Positions 43,901 through 54,000 of a stretch of DNA of 64,000 bases are shown piece by piece. Each line of letters opens with the position of its first letter. Position 1 is the first letter of the stretch. A program made the position numbers and the translations under genes. The notes beneath the pieces are model-generated. The model was not told the DNA's origin. It ran no database searches and saw only the letters and a list, made by a program, of their open reading frames with translations. The DNA is taken from contig JAHQIY010000016.1 of assembly GCA_019054805.1 (NCBI GenBank), positions 620,001-684,000 on the forward strand, in the 5' to 3' direction. Origin of the DNA: Brachionus manjavacas. Lineage: Eukaryota; Rotifera; Eurotatoria; Ploima; Brachionidae.

Positions 43901-45437
43901 ATTTGTAAGATGTCAAAAATTTGGATTTAGTTAAATTTAGTACTAAATGATGAAAAGAACAAAAAAAAAATCTAAAATATTGAATAATTTTTTTCTATAT
44001 GTATAAAATGAGTTCCGTCAATGTAACATAGTGCAACATTCAAAACTGCATCAAATATCACTGTGCGAATTTAGCAGAAATTGGATTTAAAAATATTCGA
44101 GCGCAGTGCATTTTGCAGATTATTGACAGACTTTGCTATTTTTAAACCTTTAGAAAAAAAAGTTATTCAATTTTTTAAATTTTTTTTCTTTTTATCATTT
44201 AGTATTGAATTTCACTAAATCCAAATTTTTGACATTGATGTATTATCAGATTTAGTTTAAAATAAATGAACCGTTAGCTTAAAAATTAGAATTTGCCAAA
44301 AACAAAAAAATATGAATAAAAATAAAACTTAAAATAACTTTGTGATCAAGTCCTTTAAAAACAAGAAGAATGTGATTAAAAAATTTAAACAAAATTAAAT
44401 CTATTTTTTAATTTATATTTTTGAAAAGACATCTAAAGCTTTTATAGAGTTTGTTTATCTTAAAATTGATATTTTGTCTTCAACAAAGCTGTTCTTTAGT
44501 AAACAACATGGTCCTCTAAATTTCTAAAATTCAGTTCTCATTCTAACACAAGACAACAATATATGCGTAAAGGTAACCTCAAAACAAACACATCTAAAAA
44601 CAGTGTTTAATTTAAAAAGTGTGGTCAAAATTAATCTTAATGATGTTTCATTTTTTTCTTTGAGGCGTATGAAAAAGCTAAGAATTGGCATATTCCATAA
44701 AATTAAAATTTTTTTTGAGAATTTATCTGTTAATTTATTTAATCAAAATGCAAAAATTTCGTTACAATTGTTCACTTTGTACTGAATTAAACAACGCAAT
44801 AAAAATTTATTTACTGAAAATTTGAGACATGAAAAAGTTTCGTTTTTTTTCCTATATTTTAATTGTTGAGGCTGACATTTAATTTTGGCCATATATTTTT
44901 TTGGTGATGAAAGGTATATAACCAGTCACAATTATATATTTTTTGAAAATTACTTTGAGATATATTTACTTGACTATTAAATTAAATTTTTTTTAAATAA
45001 ACTTTTAAAACCAAAAAAAATCTTTTTTTAATTTTTAGTTTCTTAGCTATTAAAAAGAAAATTTTCAGACTGCTAGCTTTTGAATAGCATTTAAGAGGAA
45101 TTTCGTAAAAGAAAAGGCATGTCTCTTTGATACAAAATAAGGAGAAAAGATACTTTTTGTGCAAAGTTCGAAAATTTGAATTGTAACTTTTGATGCATTC
45201 ACTTATGTGTATGTCAAGCTCGGCTCTAAAAAAATAAATTAAAAAAATCATGTCAGAAAAAAATAATTAGTTTTAATACTCAATTTCTGGTTTCGGAAAA
45301 TCAAGGGTGCTAATTTTTTTCTGTAATTCGACCAGCTCTATGTCATCATTTGGATAGACGACTAGGTGTCTGAATGGATCATTCTCCAATTCGCCACGAT
45401 TCGTGATAATAAACTTTTCATAGTCTATAGGCTCCAT
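33498..45437 (-). CDS. DOCK6/7/8-type (DOCK-C) guanine nucleotide exchange factor, four exons
   Basis: Exons: 45280-45437 (ATG at 45435-45437), 45154-45225, 41247-43159 and 33498-37921. Together they give 6,567 nt, exactly 2,189 codons with the stop, close to human DOCK6/7/8 (about 2,050-2,140 residues). Phases agree at all three junctions (2, 2, 1). DOCK proteins activate Rho-family GTPases (Rac/Cdc42) at the membrane. DHR-1, the phospholipid-binding C2-like domain, is at about residues 540-690. DHR-2, the catalytic GEF domain, is at about 1736-2188. The subfamily call rests on near-identity to DOCK7-type motifs in both halves (VLQQGDISECAEPY, SIHTQDVYLENF, GTTVNQGPLEMA). About 50 residues usually found before the first exon's motif are missing, so an upstream exon may exist. 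Confidence 0.95.
37922..41246 (-). other. Intron 3 of the DOCK gene
   Basis: 3,325 bp between GGTAAATG and TTAAAG. It contains the foldback element at 40194-40996 and a small inverted pair (ACTAGAATTTAC at about 38283, GTAAATTCTAGT at about 38358). The rest is low-complexity AT sequence. Confidence 0.7.
40194..40996. mobile_element. Foldback/TIR element (about 800 bp) in a DOCK intron
   Basis: Terminal inverted repeats of about 140 bp start ATTCACCATATT at 40194 and end with its complement at 40996. Most of the arms match closely, including TAAAAAAGGGTATTTTTCG against CGAAAAATACCCTTTTTTA; small indels occur near the outer ends. The interior is AT-rich and non-coding apart from a short Phe/Lys-rich frame. 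I could not define a target duplication. Non-autonomous. Confidence 0.8.
41247..43159 (-). CDS. Third exon of the DOCK gene, with DHR-1
   Basis: The frame opens directly at an acceptor (GTGAAG|C at 43160), and no ATG begins the exon. It contains the DOCK N-terminal block (PVWASMALYDLKNKKKVSEN, then VLQQGDISECAEPY and FCERLGKYRMAFVWTAINMM) and FKPIAISINTFFKQESDKLS. DHR-1 contains NLLFIYPLSINL, ALPVIFAKSS, VVYHNKTPQYSDEIKIKLP and YHLLFTFYHVSCQ. A Ser/Ala/Asn-rich insertion of roughly 20 residues interrupts DHR-1 after its first strand (SSKASANSAASGPNTTTNS), where vertebrate members have a short loop. Confidence 0.95.
43500..44260. repeat. Foldback repeats in DOCK intron 2
   Basis: Two palindromic units lie in intron 2 (43160-45153). 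The first has 14-bp arms GTGAATGCAGCATG (43513-43526) and its complement (43592-43605). The second is larger: a left arm around 43863-43990 (with AAAATTTGGATTTAGT) and an inverted partner around 44160-44260. The centre of the second, read on the minus strand, resembles 62440-62515 elsewhere in the window. The remainder of the intron shows nothing else. Confidence 0.6.
45154..45225 (-). CDS. Second exon of the DOCK gene (72 nt)
   Basis: Bounded by TTTTTTTAG|A and AAAAA|GTATCT. It encodes AELDIHISECIKSYNSNFRT and LHK, matching the DOCK7-type block with the pattern E.D.H...CI.SY........KY, which ends in the next exon (NYEKFSSFN). Incoming and outgoing phases are both 2. Confidence 0.85.
45280..45437 (-). 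CDS. First recognised exon of the DOCK gene
   Basis: It encodes MEPIDYEKFIITNRGELEND and then PFRHLVVYPNDDIELV. This aligns with the DOCK6/7/8 N-terminal block (P.D.E.Y.ITH...GPLR.L..FP.DDIEVV). The ATG at 45435-45437 is preceded in frame by TAA. The donor is ATTGA|GTATTA and the intron to the next exon is 54 bp. A GGAG just after the ATG could be an acceptor for a further upstream exon. Confidence 0.85.
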
Positions 45438-45799
45438 TTAGGAAAAATTTGGTTATTCATTGATTTATAATTGAAATATAATAAAAGTTATTTTGATGAT
45501 TTGTTTAGTCAAAGGATTAAAAATAGACTTAAGATTCATTTTTAAAGTTCACTATATGTGAAACATTAACAAACAATTCAATTTAACCTATTGATTGGAT
45601 CGATTCAGAAATCGATTTTTGATCGGTGACATCTATTTTGACTTAAAAGTATGTTCAACATTTAAGACTAAAATTATATGAATATTAATAAAAATAAATA
45701 ATTAAATTGATTCGTTGATTTTTTCTTTTCTATTAAAAAAAAATTTCAAGGAAAATAATATTCAAATAATTTCCAGAAAATTTTTTCCTTTAAAATTAT

Positions 45800-46295
45800 T
45801 ATTATTATTGTTGAGCTACGGTAAGTTGAATAACTTACTGAGCGTATTTTATAGGAACAAGTTTATTCCTTTCGCTATGGTAGCTTTTTTTACGTATACT
45901 CGCTCTTCTCCTCAGGCTTCAAATTTTGCGCATAATTCCTATTACATCTTATTACATCTTATTACATGCTCATTGAAATTTTATTAAAATTTTTGTAAAT
46001 CTTAAAAATTTGAATCATATCTCCTCTTTTTCTTCTTTTTTCCAGAAAACTGAGCCCTTAAATTTAGGAGCCGTCCAACGTAAATTAGATCTTTCAGTTG
46101 AGAAACCATCCTTGTTGTTCTTTCTCGTACCTTTTAAATTTTTTTGATTTCCTTTTTACTTAGAGAGTTCCAAAACGGTGCAGCATATTCAAAATGATGT
46201 CTTACAAATGTTTTGAACAGTAATTTAAACATTCGAACATTTGTCCATGTTTTAAAAGTCCTTCGCATCATTTCAAGCTTCATATAAGCCATAGA
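45800..46295 (-). pseudogene. Non-LTR retrotransposon relic (3' end)
   Basis: On the minus strand, RT-thumb sequence (MKLEMMRRTFKTWTNVRMFK, then LLFKTFVRHHFEYAAPFWNS and LSKKEIKKI) is followed, after a stop, by RTTRMVSQLKDLIYVGRL and degraded sequence. It ends in an (AAT)n tract at about 45800-45815. The F-x-EYA..W block is typical of LINE RT ORF C-termini. Confidence 0.8.
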
Positions 46296-47029
46296 TATAA
46301 ATTAATAAAATAATTTTTTATAAAAATTTTTATTTAATATTTTTTTTCCTGACAGAATTAATTTTGAAAATTAAATGAAAGAAGTTATTTCAAAATATCA
46401 AATAGCTTTTTTTTCTCTTGAAATTTTTTTTACAAAATTTTCCTTTAAATTATTTCTCTCTTAAAAATATGAGGAAAACTTAAATACCGTAAAAATTATT
46501 ATTTCATGCCGCACTAAAAGTCTAGGAAATTTCTTTGAATTACCAAAACTTGGATCTTAGTTTTACGGCTATTAAAATATGCTATTCTATAAAATTGAAA
46601 AAAAAAAGAAACAAGGTAGAACGAAACATATAAAAAGACAAAAAAACATATAGCAAAATTAAAATTTTATTTCAGAAATTTTTTTTTTTTGAAATTTTTT
46701 GAACGATACAACATTAAGCATCTCTGATAAAGATCTTGAATCGGTTTTGATGTGTTTAAATTTTACAGCAAATGCTGTAATTTTAATTAAATAAATATCA
46801 ATTGGTCTAAGACTTATTGTTAATTTTTGCAAATAGGAAATTTTTGGTCCCCGAAAAAAAATCAAAATAAGTTAAGAAGAAATCCATTTTGTTAAGGAAA
46901 TTTGTTTATTAGATTTTATAATTGATAAAAATCTTTATTTTACAAAACTTGCTTGTAGCTTATCGTTAAAAGTTGATAGGAAAATATTTTCTATCAGAAA
47001 AAATTTCTATCTTGCAACCTCTAAAAAAA

Positions 47030-47600
47030 TCCAATTTTTTATGACCTTTATTCTCCCTCATTTTGATTATTGCTCTTTTAAGTTATTTTTCTAAGAAAGC
47101 AATTTTAAAATTAGCTAAGAGTTATAACTTATCTACCACAAAACTCTTAAATTTAAAATTTGAATCAAATAATTTTAATGAAATAAACAAATTTTTAGAA
47201 AAAATATGGCCTTTTTTCTTTCTAGCATAGAATATTTGAAAGAATGATTATTTTTTCTTATAGATGTCTTTTTTAAAATAACTCACCCTCTAATTTAAAA
47301 GAAAAACTAAAGAAAAATGACTGAAGAAATTTGAAATTTAATTTAAGAAACAGAAATAGCTTGATTGAACCGATGGCTAAATCGAAAAGTGGTGAAAAAA
47401 CATTCGAATATTTTTATTTAAGAATTATGAATTACTTTGTCATCAAAAAGTAAATGTTAAAATTTTAGATTTTCAATCGATTTTTTTATATATTATCAGT
47501 ATTTTGTAATCAATTTTAATAAATGTTAGTCAGCCTTTTTAGGCATAGGCACTAGCCTGTTGATTAACCTTTAATAGAAAAATAAACTTGTCGTATGTTT
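47030..47600 (+). pseudogene. Non-LTR retrotransposon relic, family A (3' end)
   Basis: Conceptual fragments include PHFDYCSF, AILKLAKSYNLSTTKLLNLK and, near the end, FNLRNRNSLIEPMAKSKSGE followed by KTFEYFYLRIMNYFVI. They correspond to the NLRN...EKTF.Y block that closes many LINE pol proteins. Several frame breaks are present. The 3' end has a small AGCC...GGC hairpin and CACTAGCCTGTTGATTAACC, shared with 49920-50390. Confidence 0.7.
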
Positions 47601-47840
47601 TTCTCTTTTTTTATGAATTTTTCTACCTCACCCAAAAAAAAAGTAATGTTTGGTTATGGTGAAAATCCCTTAAAAATTTTATCAATTATCAAAGACTTTT
47701 GCTTACAAAAGGTTTATTAATTTTTATATTTGTTTGACTTTTACACAAAATCTTTAAACTGATCAACAAAAAAATTTTTCCTTGTGCCTCTTTTTGATAA
47801 TAATTAGATTTAATTTTTTTGGATTTTTTAACAATCAGAT

Positions 47841-48990
47841 TTTATAGTAGTAGTAGTAGATCTTGCTGCGACACCTAACATGTAGATTGTCTAAGCCCAT
47901 CACCGCCAATTGGCCTTGTGGAGCTGTAGCAGCCGATTTCATTGAACTTATCTAAAGCCATTTTAAAATTAGCTGTTGACTTGGATTTCACCATATTTTC
48001 TGGCAACTTATTCCAATGCGGAACTACTCTGTTTGAGAAAAATACATGTCTGGCATTTACTTCAGCCGCAAAATCGTTTCTAATTTGAGCTGGGAAACTT
48101 TCTCTCTGGACTCTGATGCTATTTCCTCTTAACGCCCCGACTGGTCCCTTGTTTTCTGATTTTTTTCACTAGATTCTTGACCAAGCCATGGATATATGCA
48201 ATCTTACCCAAAGCCTTTCCTCTCTACTTGGAAACGTTCGCTTTAGCATTCCAAGCACCCTACACGCTTTCGCACAAGCACTTTTCACTTGGCTGGTCCA
48301 TTTTAAATCTGATGAAACTATCACTCCAAGATCCTTTTCACACTCTGTGGTCGCTAGTATAACATTCCTGTTGCTTTTTTGTGAATATTTATGCCTTTCA
48401 TTTAGTCTGCCGAAATGCATTACTTTACATTTGTTAGCACACAGTCCCATATGCCAAATATCTATCCATTGACATACTGCATCCAGATCTTTCTGTAACA
48501 TCGCTCTCTCATAAACATTATTGACTATACCGAGTATTTTTGAGTCATCTGCATACAATTCCATTCTATTTGAAACGCAGTCAGGTAGGTCATTTATGTA
48601 AAGAACAAATATCAGGGGCCCAAGTACAGACCCTTACGGAAATCCACTCAGTACCTCTGACCATCTAGAAACTCCATCACCAAGTACAACTCGCTGAGTT
48701 CTCATACCCAAAAAGTCTTCGAGCCACCTTACTATTTTCTCACCTAACCACGTAGTTTATGAAGAAGTCGTTGATGCGGTACCGTATCAATAGCCTTTGA
48801 GAAATATAATAGTATTTCTATCTTTTTTGCGCAGTTTTCAGTATCTGTGGATGTACTTGGTCTGTGCCCATCGATTTGTTGCCATTTAATTTCTCTAGTC
48901 TCCGTTCAATCAGAAAGTGTCCTTCTCCGCTTCACCTAGTGGTGGAGCGGAAAGCATTGACGGCATATCATTGAAATTTGTATTTTAATT
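47841..48990 (-). pseudogene. Non-LTR retrotransposon relic, CR1/L2-like reverse transcriptase
   Basis: The longest LINE copy here. Going 5' to 3' on the minus strand there are LNGNKSMGTDQVHPQILKTA, an internal deletion and frameshift, FSKAIDTVPHQRLLHKL, LVRWLEDFLGMRTQRVVLGD, then SGFP*GSVLGPLIFVLYINDL, where the usual Gln codon of the PQGSVLGP motif is a TAA stop. LYADD (catalytic) and CEKDLGVIVSSDLKWTSQVK follow. The ORF end reads FSNRVVPHWNKLPENMVKS. A (TAC)n tail closes it at 47847-47858. It is inactivated by the stop, the frameshifts and the deletion. Confidence 0.9.
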
Positions 48991-49869
48991 ATCTCTCTTG
49001 CTCAACAAATTCCTTAAAAAGATTTTAAATGCCCTATTTACCTTCATAGGCTTATATAAAAAGAAATAAAAAAAAGATAAAATTTTGAGCTTTTCTTGAC
49101 GGGAAATAAAAACTGTTTTTAAATTTCTTCACAGTTTAGATACTATTCTTTTTTACAATGGAATTCTGAAACCGATCAAAAATGTGAGTATCTAGATCAA
49201 TTTTTTTTTTACCTTAATTGTTAAAGTCTATTAAATATTTGTAAAAAATTTGTTGGTCAATAGGACGTAGAAAGTCTGATTAAAAGTGGTTATAACAATG
49301 ACAAATATATGAATATAAAGAAATTATATTTTGATTTACTAATGAAATTTTTGAATGAAATTGAACAAGTTGAATTTAACTCAAAAACCTGGGCAACTAG
49401 CAAATGTAGTTGTTGGTTTTATTTTAAAAATTATCATTTTTACCACATTATTGCACTAGGCATTAATCATGTAATATATTGTAACAATTTCAAATCGTTA
49501 AATTACTGTTGCAATTGAACCAAAAAAGATAGCCGGTAGAACTAAAAAAGCACAGAAGGGTCTTGAAAAACAATAATTTTTTATTCGACATTTTTTTTAA
49601 AAGATAGGCCATAAAAAATATTACATTTATTTTTTAATAAAATTGAACTATAAATAAAAAAATTGGATATAATTATTTAGAAATAAATTTTTGTACACAA
49701 AAAAAAATAATATTGACATTAATTAATAGTTATTTAAAATTTCTCCAATACAAAGGTCAAAGTTATCCTCCAGCTTTTAATCACCCAAACTGTTTAACGC
49801 AAAAATTAAAAAATTAAAATGAAAAATATTTTATTATTTTAAGATATAGATTCGATACTATGAAAGATA

Positions 49870-49898
49870 AAGCAGACGTGAAAGTTTCACGTCTGCTT
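49870..49898. repeat. Perfect short hairpin
   Basis: AAGCAGACGTGAAA (49870-49883), one G, then its exact reverse complement (49885-49898). It is GC-rich compared with the surrounding AT sequence and lies just 5' of the LINE relic at 49920-50390. Function unknown. Confidence 0.75.
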
Positions 49899-49919
49899 AA
49901 CTTAATTGAAAATACGATG

Positions 49920-50390
49920 TTTTAAACTTCTAAAAGAATGGTATGGTATTGATGAAGAAAAATTTAAAAAAGATTTTAATAAAATCAAAAAACAAATGCT
50001 ACATCCTCATAGACCAGAAAAAAAGAAAAGTCATACATATTAAGGTCTGATTGAACCAATGTCAAAAACGGATAATGATGAAAAAACCTTTGAATATTTC
50101 TATACAAGATTGATTAATAGCTTTGTAATCAAGAGATCAATGTTGAAGTTTGCGAAATTCAAGCTTTTTAAATTTAATAATATCAATTTGATTTTTACAA
50201 AATTTGTAAAAAAAATTCAAAAAATTTAATTTAAATCTTTCAACATTTTGCTTTATTAAATATATATTTTTTTTTTCAAGCAAAAACATTTTTTATTTTA
50301 ACTTGTAATAATTGTTTTATAAGATTAAATAAGTGAAGTGTTAATCGGTCTTATGGCATGGACACTAGCCTGTTGATTAACCTTGAAAGT
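49920..50390 (+). pseudogene. Non-LTR retrotransposon relic, family A (second copy)
   Basis: The conceptual product contains LLKEWYGIDEEKFKKDFNKI, then after a stop GLIEPMSKTDNDEKTFEYFY and TRLINSFVIKRSM, parallel to the copy at 47030-47600. The shared 3' end CACTAGCCTGTTGATTAACC lies at about 50362-50382. The remainder of 48991-51007 is AT-rich without a recognised gene. Confidence 0.7.
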
Positions 50391-51007
50391 TAAAGTTTTA
50401 AAGATTCTATAAGAACGTTGACTTTAGAATATTTAAGAAATTTAAATTAAGAAAATGATTTTATTTCTTAGCATATTCTTTTTTATAGTAAACTTTTAGA
50501 AATTGATTAAGGTAAGATCTTCATATTTAAGAAATAATTTTAAAGGATCTTGATTAGGAATCTTAATAAGATTATTAAAAAATTTTGATATTATCTTCAG
50601 AAATTTTTATCTCTTGGGATTTGACAAGAGTTAGGATAGGAATCTTGAAAAAAATCCTAAAGACCCATGTCGGGCAAGATTCTAGGCAAGACTTTTAGAG
50701 TTGCCTGATAAGGTCTTTGGTCTAATTAAATTTTTGGGATATCTAGGATCCTAAAAGCATTAAAGAAATCGATTGGGTTCTCCAAGAAACGGGTCATTTT
50801 TTTTCTAAATACTTTTATTTTGCTCATTTTTCTCAATTAAAGTTAGGTTTTGAAATTTTTTATCATTTATAGCCATTTGACCGCTAGTCATTAAACTGCA
50901 AATTTCTTTTCCTATTAATATATTGTGTTTTTATTAATATTCTTAAATTATTACAGAATCTCTAATTTTCTAAAATTTTTATCAATAGTTTTAGGAACCG
51001 GAAAATT

Positions 51008-54000
51008 TCAGCTTGTTTTTCTTTTTTTTTTGTTGTTGGATTTCATATTATTTGCTTCTGCATTGTTCTGTAGCATTTCTTCTCTGTATTTATACAACTC
51101 TTTTTTCGATGGTACACGTGATAAGAAATCCAAAATTTCCAGACTGTCAACAAACCCTGGCGGTTTCCTAAATTTTTTTGTAAATTTATTAACTCCTTTT
51201 TGAATGATTTTTTTAATATAATGCATATTTTTTTAATTTCAGTCATACCCCATATCAATATTAAATATCTTATTGGCACCAAATACAAAATCAAAGTCGC
51301 AATACACAAAATAAAAATTGCCAACCAAGAAAGCCAAGAATTTTTGAACAAAAATGTACTTAAAATTAAAAAAAAAAATGAATTTTAATATTTTTATTTT
51401 GATGCGTTTCATACTTTATTATCTTTTCACCCAAAGACGCCACATAATCCAAGGTTGTTTGCACTTTTAAGCAAATTTCCTGTATTTCATTTAGTCTTTC
51501 CCGAAAACTCTTTTTTGGTTCCTTTTTTATTAATTTATGAAAATAAATATATAATATTAAAATGAGCATTACTTTATTTGAATCCGGATCAGAAACGTCC
51601 TCTTCTTCGTCGAAACACTCAAAATTCAACTCCTTTGAAAATTTACTTTAAATATCATTCACTCTGTTTTTATTTAGTTATACCTCATCATCTTGGCTTT
51701 TAAAAGTTTTAAACTTAATAATCATTAAGTTTTTCAGAAATATCATCAAGAGAGTCAATGGAAGCATGTAAATTTCGAAATTCAAAACAATTAAAACAAA
51801 ACTCTAAATAAACATTTTCAAAAAACAACATTTTTGATTTTTTAATTTTAAATTTAAAGCTTACTAAGAAGGCTATTATGCTTCGAACAGGGTATTCCCA
51901 ACAAAAGCAGCTGTTGATAAAATTTCCAGTATTGATTATTCCTTGAACCAAGTTGTGTACTCTTTTTATATTTTGCTTTAAAACCTAAAAATAAGCAATT
52001 TAAATGTAATGCTAGTTGGATTTTTTTTTAGCGTGATTACTGGAACTTTTAGTTTTGGCTCTTGGGTTATTAGCTTTTCATCTGCCGGATTAAATGTCTT
52101 TATTACCGCTTTAATCTAAATAATAAAACTTAAGTAAAACACAATTTTAATTACGATTTTCATACTGGGTTGTACACTAGTTCCATTTGGAGTTCAATTC
52201 CGCCTTTAGTTTTTTTCACCAACTTTTTATCTTTAAGAGCATAAATTTTTTTCTTTCCATTTTGAATCTTGATTAAATAAGGATTAAGATTTTTTAAAAA
52301 ATTCAATCGATGATTAAATTACATTAATCAATGGAATCTCAATTTTTCCTAAAAATTCATACACTTTGTTCTTATCCTCGTCGAGAACGGTTACTTCTAA
52401 AATGGAATGTATATCATTTACTTCACTAAATTTAAAATAAGATAAAAATTTAACTAAAAAATTAAATATTACAATTCAAAAATTTGTCCCCATTCAGGAT
52501 TCAGTGTTTTATATACTGTATATGTTTGAACATAGTTATTGTTTAGCTGTAAACAGCAAAATGGATCACTTTTTCCATTCATATCAGCTGACGCAAGATT
52601 TTCAGCGCGCAAAACTTTTACTCTTAACCAGCCAACGTCATCTAAGTTACTAAACGAATTCAACAAACCCTTTCAGTTATTTAAGTAAAAATAAAGTTTG
52701 ATTAAAATTAAAGAGCTTACATATTTATTTTCTATTTCTTCCTTGTATTGGGAACTAAAGATGCGGTTGTAACCAATGTTTTCAGGGAAAATCGATGTAT
52801 CATAAATACCAGTAATAGTGACCAACAATGTTACACTTCCAGCGTCATTTTCTAGTTCTGATTTAACAAAGTGTGTCTTTTCAATGTCCAAATTTTTCAA
52901 ATCGATGGCAGTTTTTCCAATAAAATCATCTGAATTACTGGTTGAATCATAGTCATAAACAGAAATATTCATTACCATTTTGTTGGTATCATAAACATAC
53001 ATTTGAAATTGTTCAAGAAATCTAGGGTTCAAAGTACGTCTAATTGTCTGAATAAAAATTAATATCTAATAAGCTAAGATTTTAATCCTATTACTTTTGA
53101 TCGATATCGCTCATTTTCAAGACGGAATTTAACGTAAGGATCCGAAAATCCATTCGAGTCCATTGCCAACAAGTTGTTACACTCAACTAAAATTACATTT
53201 ACAACACATTGCCAGAGCTGGTAAGGAGCACGTTTATTTCGAATTAGAACTGGCGTGCTAGCTGAACTAGATAATTTAGAAATAGAAAAAGACTTCAAAA
53301 AATGATTAGGTTACTATTCAAAATATTAATTAAATAATTTTACATCTTTTTTTTCTGTTTCTTCAGACACAAATTTCGGAACAAGCAGCAAAGTTAAATT
53401 AATCAAACCAAGATATTCATCCTTGCTCAGTTTTTCATCTTCAAGTTCTATTTCCAAGTTCTCTTCGCTATTGAATATTAATTAAGTTTTAAATTTATAT
53501 TTGTTTTTTGATTAAATAAAGATATTAATTTACAGAAAAAAATTAACACTTCTTTTAATTACAGATAAATTTGTAATATTATTAGTTGATGTCTTGAATA
53601 TTTTATCAACTAGAACTTTTTAAAATTCATTTTACCTTATTTGGTAATTTATAAATATCTTTTTTTTTTAAGAATCTTGTCAGGTACATGATTCAATATA
53701 TAAGCAACTCTTTTTATATCATCTTATCATTAATAAAGAATTAGTTATAACAATCTTTCTTTCTTCCATATTACATTACATGGAAGCAGCGATAAGGGAT
53801 GGCCACCACAAGTTAGAGAGAAGCAATTAAAACGGCTGATCAGAGTTGAACAGCCGAGGTGAAAAGCAAGCTGTTGCTGGAATTCGCCGCAAATGTGAAG
53901 TAGATAAGAGATCTTCAACTAGCGATATCAGGAATAGATTGCGTGCTATACTCTAACACACCTGTGTACTATGGAAGGAGTATAGAAAACGCCGAAAATT

